Source: Allodiplogaster sudhausi
Taxonomy: Eukaryota > Nematoda > Chromadorea > Rhabditida > Diplogasteridae
Assembly: GCA_945643635.1 (NCBI GenBank)
Contig: CALZFC010000082.1
Location: 1,257,501 to 1,321,500, forward strand
Reading direction: 5' to 3'
Length of the DNA: 64,000 bases
Of the stretch, positions 35,959 to 48,870 are shown piece after piece. The translations under genes and the position numbers were made by a program. Positions within the stretch are counted from its first letter, which is position 1; each line of letters begins with the position of its first letter. Below the pieces are notes generated by a model. That model saw nothing but the letters and a program-made list of their open reading frames with translations, had not been told where the DNA came from and ran no database searches.

Positions 35959-36250
35959 TCAGGTGCATAGTCCGCAAGTCTTTGCGCAGGTCGTCTCGAG
36001 CGTAGACTTGTACAACGGGTTGGTGCACAAATGCTGAGCGTAAATACAGTTTACCATCCTCGTCTTATCTTCACATCGTCAAATAGAAAGGACATTTACG
36101 TATGACAACGTCTTGGCTATATTTGCTGGCCAGTAATAGGACTGCTTGATGCTAAGAGAAAGGAATGAGAAATGCCTTACCTGCTCCTTCAGTTGCAACG
36201 ATGGCGAGAATCAGAAAGACAGCGGCAGTGCAAAGAAGAAGTCGGAGCAT
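35959..36250 (-). CDS. ShK-type secreted peptide (left copy), splice acceptor altered
   Basis: Exon 1 (36250-36181) encodes the signal peptide MLRLLLCTAAVFLILAIVAT and ends in phase 1 at GGTAAG. The second exon (up to 36077) has the six-cysteine ShK layout: CEDK, then VNC, HLC, TTC, KTC and LCT followed by TGA. That gives about 62 residues in all. ShK domains occur in many nematode secreted proteins as well as in anemone channel blockers; no activity can be inferred. Compared with the paralogue at 48871, the AG that should precede this exon reads AC. The next AG, nine bases in, keeps the frame but removes the first cysteine. It is either a gene with a shortened domain or a recent pseudogene. 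Confidence 0.6.
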
Positions 36251-36419
36251 CCTTTGGTCACTGAAACACAAAAGACTTCTCCTAGAAAGTAGAGTAAGGG
36301 AAGGGGAGCTCCGCTCTCTTTCAACTGCCGAAATGCTCTAAAAGCCCCCCTTTTATAATCAGTTCGGCCGAGTTCAACCTAAAACCAGCGGAGAACGATT
36401 TGACTGTTGTATTACAACT

Positions 36420-37190
36420 GGAACTATCAGAGAGAGAGAGAGAGAGAGAGTGAGAGGAGACAGCGAGGAGAGAGAGGATTGAGAGTGGAGAGGGAGTGGA
36501 GAGAGAGGAGAGAGAGAGAGAGAGAAACTCCCTCTCTCTTTATCTCGCTTCACCGTTCTTCTCTTCTTTTTTTTTTTACATATTCCCATTTCCATTCGTG
36601 TATGGGTGGAGTAGAATACTGAATGCAAGGGGCTCCTCTATGCCGCTCAATCATGTTAAAAAACATGAAATTATTCAAGAGAGCGGTATTTCTACATGTT
36701 ATAATAAAATAAAATTTAAAAAAGTAATAAATTGTCAAGAGGACTGACAGGAAAGCTCCGCATTCCTTCACGGATGTAATGCTCTAAACAGCCCCGTTTT
36801 GTAATCTATTCCGGTACATGCAAATTTGTACCAAGCACAGTTTGTTTGGCAGCCGAGTTCAAGCTAGTGCCAGAGGAAAACGATGTGTCCGTTGTATGGT
36901 AGTTGGAACCATCAGAAATACTGAGAGAGAGCGAGAGAGAGAGAGAGAGAGATGGAAAGAGAGTGGAGAGAGAGAGGGAGAGGAGACATAGGGGGTGGAG
37001 AGAGAGAAAAGAGAGAGAGTCAAGAAAGAGGGACAGAGAGAGGAGAGGGGAGAGTGTGGTAGGAGAGAAGAGAGAAAGAGTAGAAAGAGAGAGGAGAGAG
37101 AGAGGAGAAAGAGAGGAAAGAGAGTGGAGAGAAAGGTGAGAGAGAGGAGAGAGAGGACAGAGAGAGTGAATAAAAAAAGAGAGTTTTAGT
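36420..37190 (+). repeat. GA-rich tracts upstream of the left ShK copy
   Basis: Long runs of GAGAGA with small interruptions lie at 36426-36535 and 36920-37175. A CT-rich tract at 48570-48655 occupies the mirrored position upstream of the right ShK copy. Open frames through them are artefacts of low complexity. They do not code. Confidence 0.85.
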
Positions 37191-37649
37191 TAGTGGGATT
37201 GATCATGCAAGATTTCATGTAGTGGTTTTTTTTTCTCTAGAATATTTATCGCTACTTTCTTGTTCTGATTTCCTGCCTTATTTCTGTCTTTTCGTTTTCT
37301 GATAATCGTACATCCGACATGAATACTTGGTTCTAATCAAGCAGACCTCATAGACGGGCGCTACTCTCGAGCAAGAATCATCTAGCATGGACCTAGAGCT
37401 TAGGATATTATTGAAATGCCGACGGGTGGTTGCTTCAGTATAATTTAAATGGTCCCCCTCAAGCGCCCTGCTCGGAGAGGAACAGCCGAAGGCCGCACTA
37501 AGATCGATTACCGATTAGATGACTGGGAACGGAGCAGGGAGTCGAAAAGGAAATGTGAGCGGTTTACAAATATTCTTTTTATTACCACGAATGATTAATA
37601 GATCTATCTCGAGATAATGAATGAATACGGTCTTTTGAACTTACGGCCC

Positions 37650-37780
37650 CTTCTTTTCGAGTTCCTTGCCGCAGCATCGTTCACTTCGTCCATCAGCTCT
37701 ACTAATATTGTTCGAGTGGACCGACCGAGGCGCGACCAGCCTCCCATGGGATCAGACTTCTCTGTCGGGTTGGACAGGGT
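37650..37780 (-). CDS. Possible isolated exon, family unknown
   Basis: After CGACAG an open stretch reads DPMGGWSRLGRSTRTILVEL followed by MDEVNDAA and a basic end RNSKRRGRK, then a GTAAGT donor. The donor is a perfect consensus and the peptide has coding-like composition. No partner exon could be found on either side, so this is a guess. Confidence 0.25.
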
Positions 37781-38939
37781 CAGTGGAATTCATTTCTTTA
37801 ATTCTATAATAATTATCTCTTCGCGAAAAATAAATTGAATAAATCTTCGGAATGGAAGGACGTATTTCCAATCGGGAGAAAGAGTATAGAGTTTGAGGTA
37901 CTGTTTTTTTTCTATAACCCGAGATTCTCATGACACAATAGTATGTTTTCTCGTAAACTGTTTACGCTCTTCTTTTCTAAGCGTTACGCTTTTTACAAAG
38001 AAATTAATTTTTTGAGCAGGAATTGCAGGGAAAAAGGGGTTTACGATATATGGTGTTTAGAGATTGAATAAAAAAGTGCTTGGAATAAATATGTATTAAT
38101 TCATGCCGTTACTCGCGCCTCTTCCTTCGCGAACTACAAGTAGAAGCATGACTTTGTCGGCAACCTAAAGTGCTCGATAAGTACGGTGTGTGAGGAATAC
38201 TATACTCGAACGTCCTATATTACTCTCTGTCTTTTCTCTATTTCTTGTTACGTGGAGCGTAACATTGGAACATAACAATAATGTAGTTGAAATGCGCCGG
38301 AACATCTGATGTAGCTCTGGACGTTACATTTAATGCTCAACCCGAAATGTTACGCGCGGCGTAACATGCAGGGTTTAACAAAAATGTTACGTTTGCCCGC
38401 GGTGGCCGCTCAAGGCCGAGTGCATTTGCTCTTAAGCCACGCCCCCTTCACATCTTTATGCCCGCTAACTGATAAAATGCGGCTGGAAACACTGGTTTTT
38501 AGGCATATTTATTATACTTTTAAGCATATTTATTATACAAAACCCTTTATTACACTAAACAAGTTATGCATAAGAACGTGAGTGTAGCAGAGGCCATCCG
38601 CAAGGGCATAAAATATGAAAAATGCCTGAAAAACATTCAAATGGCTACGAAAAGTCCGAAAATAAGCTTAAAGCATACATATCGTTATCCTACAAGTAAT
38701 ACAAAAACCGCAAAAGTGCATAGGAACTGACCTTTCATTTTCCGGAGTCGCTGCGCCGTCGTCGTATAACCTGGAATCAGAATTGGAGATATTTTCACCC
38801 AAGGGGAACCGAACCCGACCACCCAGACCCAACCACCCAACCCGCTACCACCACACCATTTCACCACCCATGAGATGAGAATTAACTAGCGCACATGTGT
38901 CAGAGCTGTATTGGTTCAGTGAAGCGCATAGACATGGAA

Positions 38940-39929
38940 GGTTGAGCAAGAGAGAGACAGAGATAGAGAGAGAGAGGAGAGAAAGCGCGAGAGAAAGAAA
39001 GAGAGATAGAGAGAGAGAGAGAGGAAACAAGAAAATGGAGAGAGAGATTGAAATGTCACTGTGTCCAAGACTCTTTCGCCGTTGATTTAGCAGTTTCTCC
39101 CGATCGATAAACTTTTTAAGCTGCATGTCATTATCACTGTCTCTTTGGAACAGAGCAATTAATTCATTCTCAAACGCATCTCAAATAACAGTCAAAGCAA
39201 TTCTTACAAGATTTGAAACAAGCAAATTCTTCAAATAAGAAAATAAATCCCTATAATCAGGAGACTGAATTTAATTTACAAGTTACTTCTACAAGCGAAA
39301 AAAAAAGATTATATTCACAAGATACTTCAAATAAGATAATATATCCCTATAATCAGGAGAATGAGCTTAATGAACAAGATACTTTTACATGAGAAAAGAA
39401 AAAAAAATTATATTCACAAGAATATGATGAGTACAGCAATATTTTCTATAAGTAAAAGATCCAGACTAATAAATATCGAAAATATTTTACAAAGAAAATT
39501 AATCTCACAGGAATTAATGTGGAATACTTCAATAAATGAGTAAAACTAGGAAATTAAGAGTGAAAATTCTGAAACGCAATGAAGGGAATGCATAAGCTAT
39601 TCTAAGCTGAGTTCGCGGTAGATTCGTGCAGCATCGTTGGTTAGCTTGTTCTTCGCCGAGACGCCCATTAGGTGTGAGAAGAGACCAAGTGCTGGAGAGA
39701 TCGGGGCAGGGAACTTGAGGTCAAATTGCCAGTAAGCAGCCACGAGTGTCAGCAATCCTTGCTCAAATCCTACGCGTACCTGTAAAGTATACAATCATAA
39801 TCGATATGTAGCAAGCGTGGAGATAAAATAAAGGAATCTCCGATTCATTTTAGAGATATTCTCTCTCTCTCTCTATTTCTCTCTCTTCTTTCTCGCTCTC
39901 TTTCTCTCTCTCTTCTTTATCTCTCTCTT

Positions 39930-39988
<59 letters not shown>

Positions 39989-40000
39989 CCTGTCTTTCAA
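38940..40000. repeat. GA and CT simple-repeat tracts
   Basis: GA-rich at about 38940-39035 and CT-rich at about 39858-39990. They flank the last exon of the minus-strand gene that ends at 39597. Frames through them are low-complexity artefacts. Confidence 0.85.
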
Positions 40001-42772
40001 CACATATTATTCCCCTCTCTTTTCACTTAAACGATCATAAAGAAAAAATCGAACCGTAATATCCAGCTGTTCCAGAATGACTACGTAGTCTCGCGATGAA
40101 TCCCCATAGGCCACCAGAATCGGCTATGTAACTCCAGAAGCGACAAGACGTGATACAACTCCGCTGACGGTGTGTTCTTCCTTGAAGAACGGTATGCCAT
40201 AAGTAGTCAACTAATTTTGAACAAAAAAAGCTTAACTATCTGATACTGTAGGTGATAAGTGCGCAAAATTTTTGAAATGCTAGTGCGTATAAAGAATCTT
40301 TAGCTATATAAAAGTTATGTAAACCTCGAACTGAACGAAGAGGAGGGTGGAGCGGCTCAGTTGACGGTATTTCGTCTTCGAGAAGAGTTGGAGCAAGCAG
40401 AGAAGACCGAGCAAGGAGGCACTCTCTGAGATATAAAATAAATATGTCAATAATGCGAAAAGTTAAGGTGATGTGTTAAATATTAGCGCACAGATTACTG
40501 TAAGACCAATTAAAAATAATCCTTTAAAAGATGAATACAGTACTTGAACTCGTAGCTCTTGCGGATGCTTAAAGTGAATAAGATATAAAATAATAAAAAA
40601 GAATAATGAGATTTATTGTCTCACTCAGAGTGTTCGCTTCCTCTGCTGCTTTCTTATCCTGCTCACTCAGCTCGCGATCGGCGAATGCCATTATCGACGG
40701 AAGAATGGAGCTTCGCCACCTTTCGCCAAAGGTAGATGCCGTTTTAGCTTGAGTTTCGGCAAAGTCGTCGACGATCTATTAATGAAAACCTCGACTTGAA
40801 GCAACAGCATATGATAAATAAATATTCTTACAAATTTATTTCCAAGAATCTAACCAGATCTCCCTTGCTGAGTATCGAGTATCTGGAGAAGCACTCACGT
40901 GGAGAATGGGTCCGGCAGAAAGAGACGCGAGCATTTCTGAGAATAGAGTTCATATCACAAATTCTTTTATTCTTTTGGGAAAAAAATCTTGTGGCATTCA
41001 AAAGCTGGCGGTGAGCTGCACACTTGTAAACCATGGTGTTCACATCCTACAACATTAATTTGCATCAGCTGCATAGATTAATGCTATTAATCGAAATGGC
41101 AATTAAGTTATGTTTGAATTAGTTCTACCTGTAGTTGGGTTGCTGTCTCGGGGACCGCGTCATCCGCATATGCAGTTGGTCTGGTGTAGCTCCTTGGAGC
41201 ATACCGGCCATCATTCTTCATTCGTTGCTGAACTTGCCGAATGTGCAACTCAACGGCAGAAGAACTGTCACCGACAAACGTTCGCTGTAAAGTTTAAAAA
41301 ATTGAATTTGGATCTCTCACTTCTATCTTTTTACAACACAATCTTTCTCCTTCCCTCTTTAACTGACAATATCAACAGATGGATACTTCTGGAGAAGGTG
41401 AAGCGTAAATCGACGAACTTCAACTGCTTCAGGGTGAAACTGTCTGCAACAGAAGAACATTGAAAGTCATTGTTGTATAAATTAAATATTTACAAAGCTA
41501 TTGAGAAACGTCTTCAGAAATGGAAAAGGAATAAAATCATTATACAAGAGGGAACCTTGTGCAGTTTTGCAAGACGAAATTGGCGATCCTTCTCTTCACA
41601 AAGTTCCTGTCGGAGTCGATATGCTGCAGGCGGTAGTTGGCGTCACCTTTGAGCCTCTCGAGTATTGATATTCCTCTTTTGTCTTTCAGAAGATCTTCTA
41701 GCTGAGTTGAGCGTAGACGGTAGTTCAGAGTGTACAACCTCCCTCCTAGAATAGATTTCACCTGTGCCCAGTATCAATACATTACTGTATAAAATATTCA
41801 GAAAACAGGGACAATAATCTTACTGTCCAAGAGACTCGCAGCGTTTCGAGCGATGTACGAGGGGAACTGCTGCCGAGACACGTCAACTGAAATTATAGTT
41901 TCAATGAAAGAGAAATACGCTTATCAAAAACCAATCAAAATGTATCCAACCATCTTGATCTTGTCGTTCTAGTGATCCCTCTAGACACCGCGCAGTTGAT
42001 GCCTCGGCTGCCAACTCCTCCGTGTCTTGCCCATCACATGAAAAAATTGGATACAGGACTTAGAGTAGGAGGTTCTACGGTTTCGTTTGGACTTGTTGCG
42101 AAAACAAATATATACCTCTGCCAACTGTTGTCGCTGTTGTAAGCCAAGAGGCTATGAAACCACCTCTGAAGTGTTCGTCATCGCCTAAATCAAATAAGTT
42201 CCAGTTACTCCGTCTATGAGTTTTGTCAGCATACTTTTCCAGTTACTACTCTACTACTTGTCATATCTCTACCTAGATTCTCATGAAGGATCGACGTTGG
42301 CTCGCCACTCGTCTCTCCGAAGTGGCTGCTCCCATGCTGTTGCCTTCCATGGCAGTCCTCACTGGAAGCTGCTCCTCTTCTTGCCGACTCTCCTTGCTCG
42401 TGCTCGCCACTCTAGAATATAAATATACATTTTCGTGAACAAAAATTAGCATAAATAAGAGCTCCCGTCTTATAATCTTGATTTTCACATTCGAAGCAGA
42501 TAAAAAGAAAGGATGCAAATACAAAGAAATATATATACCCTTTCTACGGAATTGATGATAACGACTGCAACATAATTGGCCGTCGGCACAATCATAACCT
42601 GAGCTTGCAGCTTTCCAACGGCAGTCTCGATGAGAACATTAACGTCCTCTAGACTTCTGTTGACAGCAGTAGCAGCAAACTTGGCGATCTCGTCTACACT
42701 TCTGTACTCCTCGGTTCGTTGGCGGCAAAACTCAGTGTGCTGTCCGTTCACTTGCAGCACGACGGATAGCAT
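39597..42772 (-). CDS. Transposon partner protein, multi-exon
   Basis: After TTTGCAG an ATG at 42772 starts MLSVVLQVNGQHTEFCRQRT..., an N-terminal region like the ubiquitin/PB1-type start of the second protein in this animal transposon family. Further exons lie near 41.76-41.54, 41.29-41.13 (RTFVGDSSSAVELHIRQVQQ, then NDGRYAPRSY) and 41.04-40.83 kb, with probable small exons around 40.7-40.0 kb. The last exon is about 39780-39597, with AAYWQFDLKFPAPISPALGL and ending ELSLE and TAG. The closing segment matches the family's C-terminal FG..Y..N..YP....T pattern. Its role in transposition is not known to me. The exon chain is approximate, and I could not check that every frame is intact. Confidence 0.55.
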
Positions 42773-42911
42773 GATCTGCAAACACTGTCAAAATTTCTTT
42801 AGAATATTACATTATTATGTTAAATTATTTAAATACAAATTTTTAAAAATAACTCGCTTGCACTTTCCTGGTTCTGCTAGTATAAGAGTTTTGTTTTAGA
42901 ATGACACTTAG

Positions 42912-45741
42912 CTAATTTAAATTTTTGGAGAATAACGCTACTTGCCATTGATGGCGAAGAAGTCGCCGTGGGAAGACAACGTTATCAGGGCCATCCTTGT
43001 ATCGGTCGAATGGAAGAAAGTCCGCCAGATCCGCGAAGGTAGCGATTGCTGCCTTTTCGGAGAGTTGAAACCGGTAAGTAAGCGTGTCATCATCAAAAGC
43101 AGGAGAGAGTGAAACGCGCACAATCAGCTTCCATTCCGAATCCAAGCAGACGATATGCAGAACTTGTCCAAAGACAATATCGACTCGTGATGCACGAAGA
43201 GATACGATGTCTCCTTCACGATAAGTAGTCCCGTGCAGATCCAACGAGGCCGTAACGCTGATTGGCTGTGTCTGATTCGGAAGCAAAGCAGACAGCGATG
43301 GAGTGAAGGATGCAGGATGCAGAAGATGACAACTCTTCACCAGTATGTCAACGCTCAGCTCGCGTCGCTTCCGCCACAGCGTCCGTTGAACATGATTGCT
43401 GACAGTCAGAGGGAGATTTCGAAAGTTTCTCGTTATGTAGCTCCTTCTCTTCACTTCCGCATGAAGCTGCTCAAAGGGCAATGTGTGGAGCAGTGCAGGA
43501 GGTCCGAGTCTTCGTGCAGCTGAAGCATAATGAAGAAAAATGTGCGTCTTGAAAGTGGGACGCGAGATCTTGGCTCCAGCTCTGTCTGCATGTGCCTGGT
43601 CCAGGGGCACCACCTCAGCAGCAAGCTGCACATACTCTGAAGCGAGCTCCTCCATCTTGACGATGTCGTCTCGCGTCAGTACAGGGGAAAGAACAAACAT
43701 CAAAAAATGATGGAAGACTTTGAAAAGTCGGCGGATTGGCGCTTCCGAAACGGTGGAGAGGGGGAAAAGGAACGGTAGAATGCGCAGCAACAACCGAGTT
43801 TGGGACGCCTTCTGAGAGGTGGCTCCCTCCCCCTTTGATACAGGAATTGAACCCGGGCGACTGGGACTGTCGTTTGGACCGAGACCGAAGGCTGCAATCC
43901 GGGTGTTGATGTTTTCGAGGCTGTTTCCACCCCGGATCCCCGGATGAGTGCCCGTACAAAAATTCCGATTAGACGTCGAGCTTCTCCTTCGAAAACCTAC
44001 AATTGCACATCCAATTAACTGACAGCGACTATACTGCTGTTTTAAATTCCCGATAAAGTAAGACGTCATAAGTACATCGTGAGCGAGATCAACGTAGAAG
44101 TCCTCCGTTGTGTTGTAGCCCGCGATTTCATTCAACGGAGAAACGCCGACAACGCCGTCTCTTCCAGGCGCAGACGAATCATACCTACAATTATAAATGC
44201 GTGGAGTTTTGAATCACATTTTTATAACCATCCAATCAAACCATTGTTGGTCGCGCATGAGACAATCCCGTTCGTTGTGCACTGTGGAAAAGTCACTCGC
44301 TTTCGTAAGACACAGTCGACAAGGTCGACCACAAGAGAACGACGCCTTACAATAAGAGACATAGATTGAAGTTGAGATGAACCGTGGTAATTAGCGCACC
44401 TGTAGCTGTCTTGCCTCGTTAAGGGCAAGGTTGTCGCCGGCCAGAGTCAAAAGAAAGGGGTATAACTTCAACTCCTTTCCACGCCAAGTCACTACGATGC
44501 CGCTCTCCCACAATTCATTCAGTTCCGACTAGAATGGATTGATAATCATTAAGTGTTTCTTATATTAGATACTTATACTCATGCCTTAAACTGCTGCAGA
44601 ATCGGCTTGAAGTTGTAGGCCTTGTGGTCTCGCGCATACGCAGTCGCGTAGTGATATCTAAAAAAAAACTTAACCTTGTTTAGGCTTATTTTATAGAACT
44701 AGAATAACCAACTTGTAGGCCTGGGAAGAGGAGCAGGTAGCTGGCAATCCGGCAAATGTAAAGTATGCACATACAAGGGACTGTACTGAAGAGGCCTGCC
44801 TAAGATTGCACCCGGGCGCGACATCATCACTGTAGAGATTGACCGGTAGCAAATGTCGGTCGGGGAAGCATGCGGCCACAGACTTATAGCGGCTGCCATC
44901 TAGTGGTGACCTAGCCGTGTTGGAGTCATGAGAAGGGGAGAGTTGTAGAACGCGTTGAATCTGAATCGAATCCAGCGCCGAAATGAGAGAGTCGCGAAGA
45001 TTAGTCGTGTAGAAGAGGCACTCCTTATCCACTCTGCCTTGTGTTCCGTCATCCCTTCGAACTGCTTCCGTGTAGCTCCCCATTCTTCTTTCTGTATTGA
45101 GGACGTAATTTTGCTCGGATTTCATTGCAATCTTCCGTCGGTAAGGGGTTCGGATAGAGTCGAGCTTTCTCTTCAAGTCCTCGTACTCATCGTCGCCCAG
45201 CCTTCTACTTCTAGCTATGGCGGCAGAAAGTAGATCGACAACTTGGTCGACGTCGCGCTCCCTTAGAGACGGCGAAGCGGCCAGCGATAGGACTTCGGAT
45301 ATGAGGAAAGAGGCCAGGTCGTCAATCGGCGCATCCAACTCGTCTTCTTCATCATCCATGATGATCTCTTCTTCTTCATATTCCTCATCCTCTGGAATGC
45401 CCACATTATGTCCCAGCTCAACATCGACAGGGGCGTCCATTTCCATCGCGTCCACATCAAAAGCGGGCCTTGCTGCATCACAATCACCGTTATCCTCTGA
45501 AAACACAAGCAGAATACTATATTTTAAACAAGCCAAATCGTTGTGTTTATGCTGTACCTTCTGGATGATATCTACGGCAATGTTTCAGGTAATCGGTATG
45601 GCGGCCGAACTCGTTTACAGAAGTACATTCATAGCATCGAAACTGAAGTGCTGGCACTCTCAAATGACAATCTGAGTAGTGCAGCAGCTCATCCTTCATA
45701 GTTGAGCAGTAGAAGCCGCAACCAACGACAGGACAACGCAT
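42912..45741 (-). CDS. C2H2 zinc-finger transposase-like protein, about six exons
   Basis: Exon 1 (45741 to about 45558) has C2H2-like Cys/His pairs: CPVVGCGFYC, LLHYSDCHL, CYEC and HCRRYH. Exon 2 (about 45495-44710) is acidic, then carries DGSRYKS and VNLYSDDVAPGC with FTFAGLPATC. Later exons have HYATAYARDHKAYNFKPILQ, LTLAGDNLALNEARQL, CRLCLTKASDF, VSPLNEIAGYNTTEDFYVDL, LENINTRIAAFG, FKTHIFLHYASAARRLGPPA and NFRNLPLTVSNHVQRTLW, ending PRRLLRHQW. This order (zinc finger, LYxDD, GDNL, the DLAHDVL segment, HY...GPP, LRH end) matches a recurrent animal transposase-like family with a DUF4218-like tail. I name it by pattern only. The gene may still be mobile or be a relic. Frames look largely open. 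Confidence 0.75.
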
Positions 45742-48570
45742 CCTGCATTAACGTCATTTCTATGTTGCAACAATCTTTGTTAAATACTGCAATCCTGCAT
45801 TTGTTTTCTTAGTGTCGTTAATTTTTTATATTGTTTTCTTTTATTTGTTTTCTATTTTTTTTTTAATTTTTACAAACTTTTCTGGGTGACAGTTATTTTC
45901 AGAGCGCACAATCTTAAACGAATCGCTTAAGGGAATCGCACAATGAATATAAAAAATTTGGGAATAAATAAATAAAACTGCTTCGGCATGTGTTAGTAAT
46001 GTATTGATTGATACTGCTCAGTGCTTCCGAGTTAAAACGATTTAATTCCACCGCTACCATAGTCAGTAAAAAATTTAATGTTTGCATAGCTATGCATCTG
46101 GTAAAAAAGTAACCTCATTATTTTAAAATTAAACTAATGATCTTTTCATTCGTATCGTAAATTCATATTTACTAACACACGCAATTCCATCATTCATGCT
46201 CTCAGAGGAGAGTAGTCTTTAGTGCATATACTGAAAGAAAATAAAACAGTATTTTGCAAGCAGAAGTTAATATTTTAACATACCTGAACGTGATGAGACT
46301 TGTGGGTGTTTGTGCGAATGACGAACGATGCCCCCGTACTCGGTGAAGAAACTGCAATAACGCGTATTTATGTGATTGGCTCGATGAATCATTATAATTA
46401 CCTGCGAAAATTTAAACAAATATCACAAAACCCTGCCAAGGCTGGCTCATAAAATTACATAACGGTTTCAAAGGTTCTAAATTGCATTATTAATTTTCCA
46501 AACACCACAAACGTAGCAACAGCGTACGGTATCTAAGGCATACTGTACAGTTTAACCATTATTTCCCTTTCGGAACAAAAGTTCAAGGATGATTACTATT
46601 CAGAAGTGATGAAGAAAGGATTACCAAAGATGAAATATTAACATGCAAGAAAAAACCCCAATTTTAAGACTACATTTCAACTTTTATGCCTGAAAACATG
46701 ACATAAATTTCTCGGTCGATAGGTTGGTAGAACTGTTTTCAATAGGGAGTTTGAAGTCCGCAAAGGAAAGCGGGTAAGAAAAAAACCGGAGTTTGACGTC
46801 AAAACCTGAGTGGGATTTGGTTCTGGGGAGGCTCAAAATGTAAATTAGACGTTACTTTTTTAACTCTGCTGAAAAAGCAGGAGTGGCATAAAAGCTGCTC
46901 GAAAACAGGGTGGAGCCACCCTGCGTCGATAATTTTACTCCATGTTTCAAAGGTGAACTATTCCATCAAACCTTAAAACATGGAAAGATAATTAAATATG
47001 TAAAAATTTACGCACCAATTCAAGAGGAAGAGAATGCTGAAATGACGTGAGTTCACGTGTGTGGAGAACAGTTGTCGAAGCCTTAAGTAATAGTACTCGT
47101 CATGCTGCATTCTTTATGCACAACCACAACATAAACTAACTAATCCGTAGCAAAAAAACGCCTTTGGAAACATTAAAATAAAAGAAATTTTAAAAAAATT
47201 TGTTCTAAATTGAGCCAGCGATACGACTATTAGCATAATATATAGCAATAGAAGCTCAAACAAAAGCAAACAAACTTAACAAATGGTATTAAGAAGCAGC
47301 CTGACCTTTTGCAAAGCGAAGTGAGTTGCCCAGCCAGGCTGCCCCTTGCAGTTGAAGATGCTCCCAAGACACCGAAGGCCTTGAATAATAATAAAACAAC
47401 TTTTCATCGAAAAAGGAAAAGCTAAAAACTGAAACTTAGCGCCGAAAGAATAATATCCAAAAAAGAAACATTTTCCCACCGCACTGCATATTTAGTGTGC
47501 AGTGGTGAATATTTGGAAATGACACCCTGCTATTCACCGGTCTTAACAGCGCCATTCCGGCCAAAGATAACATTTTTGTGCATGCGCAAATGTGCCATGT
47601 TACGCTCCACGTAACATCCAGGTATAAACAAAAAATGTTACGTTTTTTTTCTTAAGAGGAGGCGACACTCACCAGGGCGAAAACATCACATGTTTTTCTC
47701 AGCGTAACATTTCAACGGAACATTTTTCCATAACATTTTTTTTTGCATAACATTTTTTTCTGTGTGTATGCACATATGTGTAAAACAGGGTAATATATTT
47801 TTTTGTATCAAATCAAAATCTCTTTATTTCTAAGCACTCGATAAGCGTTATTAATGTTAAATATTAAACTATTAGAAAACATGATTTCGTAAAATGTATG
47901 TAATTATATTATCATGCCTATTCTTGTTATTCGCCATTATGTTTATATTTTTAATTCAATAAACTATAAGAAAATGTTGAGGCTGGAATTTTAAGCAGAT
48001 TTATTGAAGCATGTGCAAGGAAATGATCCCGAACAAAATGATGCCAGCGCGAACAAAGCTTTCTGGCAAATTCATGTTGATTCATACAGGAAACCAAGAG
48101 AGGAAGAGAGAGAGAAAGGAGACATTTAGAGAGATCACTGATCGCTCGTTGTCGTTCTCTGCTCAAAGAAAGCCCCAAACGCCCTCGCTCAAGAAGGAGG
48201 CTTCATATAGATGGGTTCGGTATATTATGGAGTAAGGAGAGGTAGAGAGACAGTGCAGTGCAGAGGGATGTAAACAGCAGCATCCGAGACATTCACTGAC
48301 ATCAGAATCATTATCGCATAACTCTCTGCTTCATCCTTCCTCTCTCATTCGCCTCTTCAGCCAGTTTGCATGATCTCTAAGTTCTCGATCGCCGGTATTT
48401 CCGCCTTCAAACTGTATCGTCATAACCTGACCATGAATGGATATCTGGATACATGAGCCGAGAGTCACGTGTTCAACGAATTGGGAGAAAGAGAGAGTGA
48501 AAGGCAACGAGCGAGAAATATTCGAGAAAAAACCCACTAAATGAAATCTTACATAATCTGACCCACTCAC
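45742..48570. other. Transposon right flank and AT-rich DNA
   Basis: From 45742 to about 47590 I see no coding exon; this is probably the non-coding right part of the transposon, including the promoter of its minus-strand genes. 47600-47766 holds the terminal repeat cluster. 47767-48570 is AT-rich with nothing recognised. Confidence 0.4.
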
Positions 48571-48870
48571 TTAATCTCTCTCCCTCTCCTCTCTCTCTCC
48601 TCCCTCATCTCTCTCACTCTCTCTCTCTCCTCTCTCTCTCTCTCTTTCTAATGGTTTCTGATCTTTCTGAGTTGCCATGCACTCGCCAAATCGTTCTCCT
48701 CTAGCTCAAACTCGCTTGCCAAACTATCTGTTTCCCGTACAAGTTCAGGTGTACCGGAACTGGTTATAAAAGGGGTCGCTTAGATCGTTTCGGCACTTGA
48801 AAGAGAGTGGAGCTCCAATGTATTTACTCTACTTTCTCAGAGAAACGTTTTGTGTTTTAGTGATCACAAG

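Larger units (their letters stand above)
25131..36900 (+). repeat. Left arm of a large inverted duplication
   Basis: Blocks here recur in reverse order and orientation at 48.6-61.56 kb. They are the long gene from its 25150 exon to its start, its upstream flank, the solo LTR site, 32.06-32.72 kb, and the ShK gene at 35.5-36.4 kb with its purine tract. The outer edge coincides with the point where a LINE cuts off the right arm, so the true arm may be longer. The segment 32.72-35.5 kb has no clear partner. Confidence 0.8.
38247..47766 (-). mobile_element. Two-gene DNA transposon with subterminal repeats
   Basis: Both ends carry clusters of one motif: GTTACGTGGAGCGTAAC at 38247-38263, GTTACGCGCGGCGTAAC at 38349-38365 and GTTACG near 38388; then GTTACGCTCCACGTAAC at 47599-47615, GTTACG near 47636 and CGTAACATT or ATAACATTT near 47700-47750, ending TTTTTCTGTGTG. 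Two genes between them encode proteins of a transposon family present in many animal genomes. Subterminal repeat clusters suit an EnSpm/CACTA-like element, but I could not define exact termini or the target duplication. The element lies in the spacer of the inverted duplication. Confidence 0.55.

Noticed and set aside
36407..37189. Glu/Arg-rich proteins in GA tracts
   Set aside because: Pure low-complexity translation of GAGAGA. The same happens at 38.9, 39.9, 48.6 and 50.6 kb.
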